Below are positions 1-7,204 of a stretch of DNA of 12,395 nucleotides, one piece after another. The notes below the pieces were generated by a model. That model was not told where the DNA came from. It was given only the letters and a program-made list of their open reading frames with translations, and did not search any database. Both the position numbers and the translations under genes were made by a program. Each line of letters begins with the position of its first letter. Positions within the stretch are counted from its first letter, which is position 1. Source of the DNA: Rhodospirillales bacterium (lineage in GTDB: Bacteria; Pseudomonadota; Alphaproteobacteria; Reyranellales; Reyranellaceae); assembly GCA_013205335.1 (NCBI GenBank), contig JABMNB010000160.1, positions 1 through 12,395 of the forward strand. The letters run 5' to 3'.

Positions 1-1
1 C

Positions 2-97
2 AACAAGATCCGCGTCATCCAGCGCCGCGCATACGGCCTGCGCGACCAGGAATATCTGCGGCTCAAGGTCCTCACATGCATGCTTCCAGCGCTCTGA
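2..97 (+). CDS. ISL3-family transposase, C-terminal fragment (partial at window edge)
   Basis: This is the 3' end of a plus-strand gene running in from beyond the left edge. The readable 31 residues begin NKIRVIQRRAYGLRD and continue to EYLRLKVLTCMLPAL before a TGA stop. The pattern N-K-I-(x)n-R-R-x-[YF]-G-x-R-(x)n-[LF]-x-L-K is the conserved tail of DDE transposases of the IS204/IS1001/IS1096/IS1165 (ISL3) group. In these enzymes it follows the last catalytic glutamate, so no DDE residue is visible here. The stop codon lies 12 bases before an ISL3-like terminal repeat, as expected for an intact 3' end. Identification rests on the tail only. The gene is convergent with the large minus-strand operon. 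Confidence 0.72.
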   Translation, partial: NKIRVIQRRAYGLRDQEYLRLKVLTCMLPAL

Positions 98-109
98 AGT
101 CGCCGAAAG

Positions 110-134
110 CACCCACTCGATTTCCTGATGAGCC
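110..134 (-). repeat. ISL3-type terminal inverted repeat
   Basis: Read outward-in on the minus strand, the 25-base segment starts GGCTCATCAGG and ends CGAGTGGGTG. ISL3-family terminal repeats characteristically start GGCTC[TA]TC and end in a GTGTGGGTG-like block. The position just after the transposase stop supports the call. The matching opposite end is not in the window. Confidence 0.65.
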
Positions 135-160
135 TCAAAAATGAAGGCAATAGTTTTGCC
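135..160 (-). terminator. Possible Rho-independent terminator of the operon
   Basis: On the minus strand GGCAA (160-156) pairs with TTGCC (150-146) across a 5-base loop and is followed by TTCATTTTTGA, a T-rich run. It lies about 100 bases after the last operon stop codon, in the correct orientation. The stem has only 5 pairs, so it is a weak candidate. The T-run coincides with the putative IS target duplication (135-142). Confidence 0.25.
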
Positions 161-262
161 GTGGATTATCTCCAGGATCAAAAATATCAGCAGAATTTGG
201 AAATTCTATGTGAAACCTCTGTTGCAACTCCATTTTAGGCAGTCCGGCTACCTCAAAGTTCC
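135..262. other. AT-rich spacer between IS end and operon 3' end
   Basis: These 128 bases are clearly richer in A+T than the flanking operon. They lie between the ISL3 end and the stop codon of the last operon gene. Two tiny open frames exist: minus 233-135, 32 aa starting MELQQRFHIEF, and plus 141-266, 41 aa starting MKAIVLPW. Neither has a convincing ribosome-binding site or a recognisable family. A weak terminator-like hairpin is at 146-160. The base composition suggests a remnant of different origin from the operon. Confidence 0.4.
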
Positions 263-2728
263 TTAAGCTTTGATGCGCGTTCCCGCCAGATCGAATGGGC
301 TTCGCAAGGACACCCTCGCGGCCAGACGCGTGCCGGCGAGATCGACCTCGAAGCGGCCACCCTCCAGCCACGCCGTGTCGATCGCCTGGCCGTCGCCGCG
401 TTTCACGTAGCCGAGGCCGACCGACGCGCCGAGCGTATGGCCGTAGCCCGCCGAGGTGAGATCGCCAACCGGCTGGTCGTCGCGCAGCAGCGCCTCGCCG
501 CCCCACAGGAGCGGCTCGCCATCCTCCAGCACGACCGACACCAGTCGCCGCACCAGCGGCTTGCCCTTGGCCTCGACGAGAGCCTTCTGGCCGATGAAGC
601 CGCCCGGCTTGTCGAGCTTCACCGCCCAGCCGAGTCCCGCCTGGAAAGGCGTGTCGTCGGGCGTCAGCTCGCGGCCCCAGGCGCGGTAGCCCTTCTCCAG
701 CCGCAGCGTCTCGATGGCATAGTAGCCGGCATCGCGCAGGCCGAGCCCGGCGCCCGCCTCGTGCAGCGTCTCGAACACGGTGACGGCGAACTCGACCGGG
801 ATGTAGAGCTCCCAGCCCAGCTCGCCCATGTAGGTACGGCGCGACGCCAGCACCGTGGCATAGCCGATGCCGATCTCGCGGATCGTGGCGAAGGGAAAGC
901 CCTCGTTCGAGAGATCGGCCTTGCTCACCTTCTGGAGCAGCTCACGGCTCTTCGGGCCCATGACCGACAGCACCGTCCAGCCTGAGGTCACGTCGGTCAG
1001 CCCCGCATGGGCATCGGCCGGCATGTGCCGCCCCAGCCAATCCATGTCGCGGATCGGCTGGGCCGAGCCGGTGATGACCAGGAACCTGTCGCGCGCCAGC
1101 CGCGCGATGGTGAGGTCGCTCTCGAAGGTGCCGCGCTCGTTCAGCACGCCGGTATAGACGGTGCGGCCCACCGGCACGGCGACGTCGTTGGCGCAAAGAC
1201 GCTGCAGCACGACCTCGGCATCGCGGCCCTGCACCAGCAGCTTGCCGAACGAGGTCTCGTCGGCGATCGTCACGCCTTCGCGGGTCGCGCGATGCTCGGC
1301 GGCGACGGCATCGAACCACGCACCGCGGCCCCAGCCATACTGCATCTCGGGCACATTGCCAGCGCCCGCGAACCAGTTGGGCCGCTCCCAGCCCATCTTG
1401 TTGCCGAACCACGCGCCGCGCGCCTTCAGCCGGTCGTACAGAGGCGAGCGCCGGAAAGGCCGGCCGCTCTCCTGCTCGCGCTGCGGCCACGGCATCTTGT
1501 AGTGCAGGCCGAGCGTCTCGGCGACGCGGCTGCGCAGCCACGCATCGTTGCCGTGGAAGCCCGCGAAGCGCCTGATGTCGACCGGCCAGAGATCCATCGT
1601 CGGCTCGCCCGCGACGATCCATTCGGCCAGCGCCATGCCGGCGCCGCCCGAGCTCGCGATGCCCATCGAATTGAAGCCGGCGCCGACATAGAAGCCGCGC
1701 AGCTGCGGCGCCTCGCCCAGGATGTAGTTCAGGTCGGGCGTGAAGCTCTCCGGCCCGTTCATGAAGGTCTTGATGCCTGTCTTCTCCAGCGACGGCACGC
1801 GGATCAGCGCGTTGTCCATCAGGATCTGGAACTGGTCCCAGTCGTCGGGCAGCATGCCGAACTCGAAATCGTCGGGGATGACGTCCTTGTTCCAGGGTTT
1901 GGCGTCGGGCTCGAAGCCGCCCATCAGCAGGCCACCGACTTCTTCCTTGAAATAGATGTAGCCGTCGGGATCGCGCATCACCGGCAAGTCGCGCGGCACG
2001 CCCTCCATCTTCTCCGTGACGATGTACATGTGCTCGCAGGAATAGAGCGGCACCGGCACGCCGACCATGCGGCCGAGCTGGCGCGCCCACTGGCCCGCGC
2101 AATTGACCACGATCTCGGCCTTGATCGGCCCCTCGGTGGTCTGCACGCCGGTGACTCGCGGTCCCGACGGGCCGTCTTCCGTGTCGATCGCCGTGACACG
2201 CGTCTTCTCGAAGATGCGGACGCCACCGTTGCGCGCGCCCTTGGCCAGCGCCTGGGTGATGTCGGCCGGGTTGGCCTTGCCGTCGCCGGGCAGCCACACC
2301 GCACCGACGAGATCGTCGGTGCGCATGATCGGATATTTGTCGCCGGCCTGCTGCGGCGTCAGCGGCTCGCACACGACGCCCTGAGCATTGGCCATGGCGA
2401 CCGAGCGGCGCAGCAGCATCATGCGCTCCTCGCTGCGTGCGACCGTGAGCGAGCCGCATTGTTTCCAGCCGGTGGCGAGGCCGGTCTCGGCCTCCAGCTT
2501 CGAATAGAGCTCGGTGCTGTAGCGGATCAGCCGCGTCAGGTTCTGGGAGGAACGAAGCTGGCCCACGAGCCCCGCCGCATGCCAGGTCGTGCCGCCGCTC
2601 AGCCGGCCCTGCTCCAGCAGCACGACGTCCTTCCAGCCATGCTTGGCGAGATGATAGGCGGTCGAGCAGCCCATGATGCCGCCGCCGACGATGACGACGC
2701 GGGCTTGAGTGGGAAAAGCGGCGGCCAT
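263..2728 (-). CDS. FAD-dependent sarcosine/dimethylglycine dehydrogenase-like protein with GcvT domain
   Basis: 821 aa, a size typical of the DMGDH/SARDH family. This family oxidatively demethylates N-methylglycines and passes formaldehyde to tetrahydrofolate. An N-terminal DAO-type Rossmann fold (about 8-375) carries the dinucleotide motif GGGIMG (15-20). TWHAAGL (48-54) includes His50, which aligns with the histidine carrying covalent FAD in dimethylglycine and sarcosine dehydrogenases. A linker (about 380-430) leads to a GcvT-like folate domain (about 434-705), with the family block YRAWGRELTPDDTP (681-694), and a C-terminal GcvT barrel (about 725-810). No signal peptide is seen, so it is cytoplasmic. 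The ATG overlaps the upstream TGA (TGATG) and has a good GGGAGG Shine-Dalgarno; the frame stays open further upstream only as an antisense-type shadow over the Fe-ADH gene. The exact substrate (sarcosine, dimethylglycine or another N-methyl amine) cannot be told from motifs. Confidence 0.9.
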   Translation of the reverse strand: MAAAFPTQARVVIVGGGIMGCSTAYHLAKHGWKDVVLLEQGRLSGGTTWHAAGLVGQLRSSQNLTRLIRYSTELYSKLEAETGLATGWKQCGSLTVARSEERMMLLRRSVAMANAQGVVCEPLTPQQAGDKYPIMRTDDLVGAVWLPGDGKANPADITQALAKGARNGGVRIFEKTRVTAIDTEDGPSGPRVTGVQTTEGPIKAEIVVNCAGQWARQLGRMVGVPVPLYSCEHMYIVTEKMEGVPRDLPVMRDPDGYIYFKEEVGGLLMGGFEPDAKPWNKDVIPDDFEFGMLPDDWDQFQILMDNALIRVPSLEKTGIKTFMNGPESFTPDLNYILGEAPQLRGFYVGAGFNSMGIASSGGAGMALAEWIVAGEPTMDLWPVDIRRFAGFHGNDAWLRSRVAETLGLHYKMPWPQREQESGRPFRRSPLYDRLKARGAWFGNKMGWERPNWFAGAGNVPEMQYGWGRGAWFDAVAAEHRATREGVTIADETSFGKLLVQGRDAEVVLQRLCANDVAVPVGRTVYTGVLNERGTFESDLTIARLARDRFLVITGSAQPIRDMDWLGRHMPADAHAGLTDVTSGWTVLSVMGPKSRELLQKVSKADLSNEGFPFATIREIGIGYATVLASRRTYMGELGWELYIPVEFAVTVFETLHEAGAGLGLRDAGYYAIETLRLEKGYRAWGRELTPDDTPFQAGLGWAVKLDKPGGFIGQKALVEAKGKPLVRRLVSVVLEDGEPLLWGGEALLRDDQPVGDLTSAGYGHTLGASVGLGYVKRGDGQAIDTAWLEGGRFEVDLAGTRLAARVSLRSPFDLAGTRIKA

Positions 2729-3900
2729 CAGAGCCTCCCTGCCATGGCGGCTTCGTACATCTTGCGCATCTCCGGAACGCCCGCCTTGACCGGGTTGCCG
2801 GCGGCCGTCGGGTCGACCGCGGCCATCTCGGAAAACCTGTCGAGATGATCGATCTTGACGCCAAGCTCGGCCAGCGTGTGGGGAATGCCGATCTCGCGCC
2901 TGAGTTCGAGGGTCCACTGCATGAAACCCTCGAAGGTCGGCGTGCGAAGGTTGAGCCAGCGCGCGAGCCGCACGACCTTGTCCTCGATGGCGGAGCGATT
3001 GAACTGCACCACGTAGGGCATGGCGACGGCGTTGGTGAGGCCGTGGTGCGTGTCGAGCACGGCGCCCACCGGATGGGACAGCGAATGGATCGCGCCCAAC
3101 CCTTTCTGGAAAGCCGTGGAGCCCATCTGCGACGCCGCCAGCATGTGGCTGCGAGCCTCGATGTCGCGGCCGTCTTTCACCGAGCGCGCGAGGTTCTCCT
3201 TCACCAGCCGCATGCCTTCGACAGCGATGCCCTCGGCATAAGGGTGATAACCCGGCGCGCAATAGGCCTCGAAACAGTGGATGAAGGCGTCCATGCCGGT
3301 GCCGGCCGTCAGCCTCGCTGGCAGGCCGACCGTCAGCTCGGGATCGGCGATCACGAGCTGCGGCATCATCTTCGGGTGGAAGATCACCTTCTTGGTGTGG
3401 GTCTCGGCATTGGTGATGACCGAAGCCCGGCCGGTCTCGGAGCCGGTGCCGGCCGTGGTCGGCACGGCAATCGATGGATGGATGCCGGCCGGATTGGCCC
3501 GCGTGTACCAGTCGCCGATATCCTCGAAATCCCACAGTGGCCGGGTCTGGCCTGCCATGAAGGCGATGGCTTTGCCGGTATCGATGCCCGAGCCGCCGCC
3601 CCACGCGATGACGCCGTCATGCTTGCCGGCGCGCAGCACGCGCACCCCCGCCTCCACATTGGCCGCCACCGGATTGGACTTCACGTCGCTGAACACCGCG
3701 ACCTCGATGCCGGCCTTGCGCAGAGAGAGCGTCGCGTTGGAGATCATCGGCAGCCTCGCCAGGCCCGGATCGGTGACCAGCAGTGGCCGCTTGAGGCCGA
3801 CCGCCTTGCAGGCATCGGGCAGCTCGCGGATGCGGCCGGCGCCGAAACGGATGGAGGTCGGGAAGCTCCAGTTGCCGAAGAGCGGCGTCGAGGACGACAT
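2728..3900 (-). CDS. Iron-containing (group III) alcohol dehydrogenase
   Basis: 390 aa, the usual family length. It is expected to interconvert an alcohol and an aldehyde or ketone with NAD(P). The N-terminal domain carries the nucleotide motif GGGSGID (101-107) and PTTAGTGSE (147-155). The metal site is complete: Asp204 and His208 in GMDAFIHCFEAY, His272 in AIHSLSHPVGA, and His286 in THHG. His276 matches the active-site histidine of FucO-type enzymes. I chose the ATG at 3900, which shares a base with the TGA of the preceding ligase gene (TGATG). A TTG one codon earlier is possible but lies inside the upstream stop. The Shine-Dalgarno is weak (TGGAAA), fitting translational coupling. Placed between the GlnA-like ligase and the demethylase, it may process an aldehyde released in the pathway. 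Family members include 1,3-propanediol, hydroxybutyrate and maleylacetate reductases, so the substrate is open. Confidence 0.9.
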   Translation of the reverse strand: MSSSTPLFGNWSFPTSIRFGAGRIRELPDACKAVGLKRPLLVTDPGLARLPMISNATLSLRKAGIEVAVFSDVKSNPVAANVEAGVRVLRAGKHDGVIAWGGGSGIDTGKAIAFMAGQTRPLWDFEDIGDWYTRANPAGIHPSIAVPTTAGTGSETGRASVITNAETHTKKVIFHPKMMPQLVIADPELTVGLPARLTAGTGMDAFIHCFEAYCAPGYHPYAEGIAVEGMRLVKENLARSVKDGRDIEARSHMLAASQMGSTAFQKGLGAIHSLSHPVGAVLDTHHGLTNAVAMPYVVQFNRSAIEDKVVRLARWLNLRTPTFEGFMQWTLELRREIGIPHTLAELGVKIDHLDRFSEMAAVDPTAAGNPVKAGVPEMRKMYEAAMAGRL

Positions 3901-5264
3901 CAAATGATTTCCATGTACCGGTCGAGTTCCCAGTCCGTAATGGCCTTGCGGAACTCACGCTCTTCCCACTCGCGTGTTGCGGAATAATGATCGACGAAGG
4001 CGTCGCCGAAGAGATCGCGCGCGGGCTTCGACGCCTTGAGCCGGCTCGCCGCCTCCATCAGGGTCCGCGGCAGCTGCGATTTCGCGGGATGCTTCTTCTC
4101 GTAGGAATTGCCCATGACGGGCTCGCCGGGGTCGATCCCGCTCTCGATACCCCACAGGCCCGACCCGATGGCCGCGGCAATCGCCAGGTAGGGGTTGGCG
4201 TCGGCGGCCGCCACGCGATACTCGACCCTCGTCGACTTGGCCGAGCCCGGGATCACGCGCAGCGAGGTTGTGCGGTTCTCGACACCCCAGGTCGAGGCGG
4301 TCGGCGCCCAGAAGCCAGGGATCAGGCGGCGGTAGGAATTCACATTCGAGGCGACCATGCCCAGCAGTTCGGGCATCAGGAGGGCCTGGCCGCCGACGAA
4401 CTGGCGCATCGTCTTGCTCATGCGGTGCGGCGCCTTCTCGTCGAAGAAGACCGGCTTGCCGCCCTTCCACAACGACATGTGCATGTGGCCGCCGCAACCC
4501 GGCCAGTCCTTCGACCACTTGGCCATGAAGGTCGCGAGCCAGCCGCGCTTTTGCGCCAGCACCTTGGTGAAGATCTTGAACAGGGCGGCCTTGTCGGTCG
4601 CCGCGAGCGCATCGTCGACGCGCAGCGCGGCCTCGAGCACACCCGCACCGGTCTCCGTGTGCAAGCCCTCGATGCCCATGTCCATCGCCTCGCACATCGC
4701 GAGCAGGTCGCGGTACCAGTCGGAGAGCACTGAATTGCGCAGGACGGAGTAGCCGAAGAAGCCGGGCGAGATCGGCTTCAGGTTGCGATAGCCCTTCTCG
4801 CGGATCGTCTCGGGCGTCTCGGCGAAGACGAAGAACTCGTATTCGAAGCCGACCTTGACGTCGAAGCCCAGCTTCTTCGCGCGCGCCAGAACGCGGCGCA
4901 GCGTGCCGCGCGGACAGATCGCCTCGGCGTTCCCCACGAACTCGCAGAGGAACATCAGGTTGCCAGGCTCGGTCGCGATCTCGCGGCAGGTCTCGGGCAG
5001 GATGCGGACGGTGGCGTCGGGATAGCCCGTATGCCAGCCCGTGTAGGTGACGTTGTCGTAGAGCTGGTCGTTCATGTCCCAGCCCAGCACCACGTCGCAG
5101 AAGCCGAAACCTCCTTCGAGGGCGGAGCGGAACTTGTCGACGTGGATGTACTTGCCGCGAAGGATGCCGTCGATGTCGTGGACACCCACCTTGACGTGGG
5201 AGAGCCCGCGCTGCTTGACGATCTTCAGCGCATCAGCCGCCGTCCTGACCTGGCGCGGTTCCAT
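3900..5264 (-). CDS. Glutamine synthetase-family gamma-glutamyl ligase (amine ligase type)
   Basis: 454 aa with the GS fold. The beta-grasp N-domain is about 20-110 and the catalytic domain about 115-454. Metal and substrate residues are visible: Glu141/Glu143 in FEYEFF, Glu204 and Glu211 in HTETGAGVLEAAL, His260 in GGHMHMS, Arg312 in NSYRRL, Arg331 and Arg336 in ENRTTSLR, and Glu348/Arg350 in EYR. The catalytic set is therefore intact. The HxE segment is one residue shorter than in classical GlnA (Glu-to-Glu spacing 7 rather than 8), and the adenylylation motif NLYDLPPEE is absent. This points to the non-canonical clade that joins glutamate to amines (gamma-glutamyl-polyamine, -methylamide or -ethanolamide synthetases) rather than housekeeping glutamine synthesis. 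The ATG has a clear GAGGGG Shine-Dalgarno, 27 bases after dctM. In this operon it may capture an amine product. The acceptor amine is inference. Confidence 0.85.
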   Translation of the reverse strand: MEPRQVRTAADALKIVKQRGLSHVKVGVHDIDGILRGKYIHVDKFRSALEGGFGFCDVVLGWDMNDQLYDNVTYTGWHTGYPDATVRILPETCREIATEPGNLMFLCEFVGNAEAICPRGTLRRVLARAKKLGFDVKVGFEYEFFVFAETPETIREKGYRNLKPISPGFFGYSVLRNSVLSDWYRDLLAMCEAMDMGIEGLHTETGAGVLEAALRVDDALAATDKAALFKIFTKVLAQKRGWLATFMAKWSKDWPGCGGHMHMSLWKGGKPVFFDEKAPHRMSKTMRQFVGGQALLMPELLGMVASNVNSYRRLIPGFWAPTASTWGVENRTTSLRVIPGSAKSTRVEYRVAAADANPYLAIAAAIGSGLWGIESGIDPGEPVMGNSYEKKHPAKSQLPRTLMEAASRLKASKPARDLFGDAFVDHYSATREWEEREFRKAITDWELDRYMEII

Positions 5265-5291
5265 TCGAATCCCCTCGTTGCCCGTGGCAGA

Positions 5292-6596
5292 CTAGCCGCT
5301 GAGATAGCGCGGAAGCCAGAGGGCAATGTCGGGGAAGATCGTTATGAGCATGGTGAAGAGCACCATGATCGCAAGAAAGGGCAGCGTTACCCGGGCGATA
5401 TAGCCCAGCCCGTCTTCGGTCAGCCCCTGGATCACGAACAGGTTGAATCCGACGGGCGGCGTGATCTGCGCCATTTCGACGACCAGGACCAGGAAGATGC
5501 CGAACCAGATCGGATCGAAGCCTGCGCTTTTTATGATCGGCATCACGATCGGCAGGGTCATCACGATCATGCTGAACCCGTCGAGGAAGCAGCCGAGGAT
5601 CAGGTAAAAGATGATCAGGGCCACGATCAGCATGAACGACGAGAGGCCGAGGCTCTTCACGAACTCCGCGACAGCCCCCGGAATGCCCAGAAAGGCCGCG
5701 GCGCTGCCCAGGATCGAGGCGCCCAGGACGATCAGCGCGATCATGGCGCAGGTCTGCACCGAGCCGAGGGCGATCGCCTTCAGCGCGGCCCGCGACAGCT
5801 CACGCTGCAGGCCGGCCACGACCAACGCGCCCAGCACGCCCACGGCGGCGGCCTCCGACGGCGTCGCCAGGCCGCCATACATCGAGCCCAGCACGCAGAA
5901 GATCAGGAACACCGCCGGTCCCAGCTCACGGATCGACGTCAGGAATTCCGCTGCCGTCGCGATCCGCACCTTGCGCTCCGCCGCCGGCACGAGTTCCGGC
6001 TTCAGCATCGTGTAGATCATGATCCAGCCCATGAAGCAGGCCGCGAGCAGGAATCCCGGGATGAAGCCCGCCGTGAAGAGCTTGGAGATCGAGACGTCAC
6101 CCAAAACGCCGTAGATGATCATGATGTTCGAGGGTGGTATCAGGAATCCCAGTGTGCCGGCGCCGGCGAGCGAGCCCACGGCGACATCCTTCGAATAGCC
6201 GCGCTTCAGGAGTTCGGCGAGCGAGATACGGCCCACGACCTGGGTGGTCGCGGCCGACGATCCGGAGATGGCGGCGAAGATCGTGCAGCCGATGACGTTC
6301 ACATGCAGCAGCCGGCCCGGCAGCAGCGCCGCCCACGGCGAGAGGCCACGAAAAAGGGTCTGCGAGAGACGCGTGCGGAACAGGATCTCGCCCATGATGA
6401 TGAACAGCGGCAGCGCCAGCAGTTCCTGGGTCGTCAGGATGTTCCACGTGTACTGCGCCAGGAGCTTGTCGAGCGGGATATCGCGGAAGATCGCCAGCAG
6501 CACCGTCCCGGTGACGGCCAGGGTCCATCCGATCCACATGCCGCCCGCCAGAAAGGCGAACAGCACGACGAACATGGTGACGACGATCTCGAGCAT
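5292..6596 (-). CDS. dctM: TRAP transporter large permease, DctM subunit
   Basis: 434 aa and very hydrophobic, with about 11-12 predicted membrane segments and no signal peptide, typical of DctM. Signature stretches include LPLFIIMGEILFRT (62-75), the conserved ISGSSAATTQVVGRI (110-124) and LAGAGTLGFLIPPSNIMIIYGV (143-164). Near the C-terminus, the ITPPVGFNLFVIQGLT motif is a hallmark of the family. DctM forms the sodium-coupled transport path in the inner membrane together with DctQ, using substrate delivered by DctP. The gene starts with ATG 23 bases after dctQ. The upstream sequence has only a weak Shine-Dalgarno, suggesting coupling. The substrate cannot be read from this subunit. It sits in the middle of the operon, so import and catabolism are co-transcribed. 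Confidence 0.93.
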   Translation of the reverse strand: MLEIVVTMFVVLFAFLAGGMWIGWTLAVTGTVLLAIFRDIPLDKLLAQYTWNILTTQELLALPLFIIMGEILFRTRLSQTLFRGLSPWAALLPGRLLHVNVIGCTIFAAISGSSAATTQVVGRISLAELLKRGYSKDVAVGSLAGAGTLGFLIPPSNIMIIYGVLGDVSISKLFTAGFIPGFLLAACFMGWIMIYTMLKPELVPAAERKVRIATAAEFLTSIRELGPAVFLIFCVLGSMYGGLATPSEAAAVGVLGALVVAGLQRELSRAALKAIALGSVQTCAMIALIVLGASILGSAAAFLGIPGAVAEFVKSLGLSSFMLIVALIIFYLILGCFLDGFSMIVMTLPIVMPIIKSAGFDPIWFGIFLVLVVEMAQITPPVGFNLFVIQGLTEDGLGYIARVTLPFLAIMVLFTMLITIFPDIALWLPRYLSG

Positions 6597-6619
6597 TGCG
6601 ACCTAACCCGCGCGCAAAA

Positions 6620-7204
6620 TCATTCGGCGACCGATGCCGCGCGCATGTTGACGTCCTCGAGCGGCAGGCCGAACAGGGCCTGGAAGAAGCGCGCCACGAA
6701 CTGCAGGACCAGCAGGCAGATGCCGAACGTCACCAGCGCCTGCGGGATCCAGAGCGGCGTGGCGCTGGAAATCGAGACCTGATCCGAGGTGAAGCTGCGC
6801 CAGGTGAAGTTCACCATCGCCACCGCCAGATAGCCGGAGAAAGCGACACCCAGCGCCGCCAGTACGGTCTCCATCCACCGCCTCACCCTGGGCGTCACGC
6901 GCCCCAGGATCAGCGTGACGCGAATGTGCCCGCCGGCCCGCAGCGTCATGGCGGCACCAAAGGTGAAGGCGGCCGCCATGAGATAGGAGCTGTATTCCCA
7001 GGCGACCGGAATGTCGGAGGGCACCCACGGGAAGACGTCCGACAGGGCACGGACCAGGACCTCGCCGAGCATCAGGCAGGTGAGCGCCGCCAGGCAGGCG
7101 GCACCCATCCAGCCGTCGAGGCGGCCCAGCAGGTCGATCCCGTCGAGGAAGGCGCGCAGGGGTGGCGGCGCGCCTGCATTGGGATTCGGCCCGTGTCCGC
7201 TCAC
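6620..7204 (-). CDS. dctQ: TRAP transporter small permease, DctQ subunit
   Basis: 194 aa with four membrane segments at about 33-55, 68-88, 112-135 and 152-176. The family signature AWEYSSYLMAAAFTFGAAMT (68-87) is followed by LRAGGHIRVTLI (88-99), including the conserved GHIRV. I chose the GTG at 7204, whose GTGA overlaps the dctP stop codon (7203-7201). The frame extends further upstream only as an out-of-frame shadow through dctP. Members of this family are commonly 150-200 aa, so the length fits. DctQ is a structural partner of DctM in the inner membrane. The N-terminal 15 residues are proline- and glycine-rich and cytoplasmic. Confidence 0.88.
   Translation of the reverse strand: MSGHGPNPNAGAPPPLRAFLDGIDLLGRLDGWMGAACLAALTCLMLGEVLVRALSDVFPWVPSDIPVAWEYSSYLMAAAFTFGAAMTLRAGGHIRVTLILGRVTPRVRRWMETVLAALGVAFSGYLAVAMVNFTWRSFTSDQVSISSATPLWIPQALVTFGICLLVLQFVARFFQALFGLPLEDVNMRAASVAE

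Larger units (their letters stand above)
1..134 (+). mobile_element. 3' end of an ISL3-family insertion sequence
   Basis: The left edge of the window lies inside an insertion sequence. It contains the last 31 codons of a transposase (stop at 95-97), a short 12-base spacer, and then an outward-facing terminal repeat (110-134). On the minus strand that repeat begins GGCTC and ends GTGGGTG, the usual look of ISL3-family ends. ISL3 elements commonly make 8-base direct repeats; the AT-rich octamer TCAAAAAT at 135-142 would be the copy on this side. The other end lies outside the window, so neither the duplication nor completeness of the element can be confirmed. Confidence 0.72.

Noticed and set aside
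1007..2848. A 613-codon open frame on the plus strand
   Set aside because: It lies fully antisense to the dehydrogenase gene. The translation is rich in H, R, A and D with no family motif, a usual shadow of GC-rich coding sequence.
942..2864. A 640-codon minus-strand frame overlapping the dehydrogenase
   Set aside because: It is a +1/-1 shadow of the real frame and contains no intact motif.
2729..3604. Upstream extension of the dehydrogenase frame to give a 1113-aa protein
   Set aside because: The extra 292 residues run through the Fe-ADH gene in another frame and are arginine-rich nonsense. The ATG at 2728 has GGGAGG and the protein then begins with the Rossmann motif as expected.
5031..6782. 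A 583-codon plus-strand frame with very high D, Q, H and R content
   Set aside because: It is antisense to the ligase and dctM and has the low-complexity composition of a shadow frame, with no ribosome-binding site.
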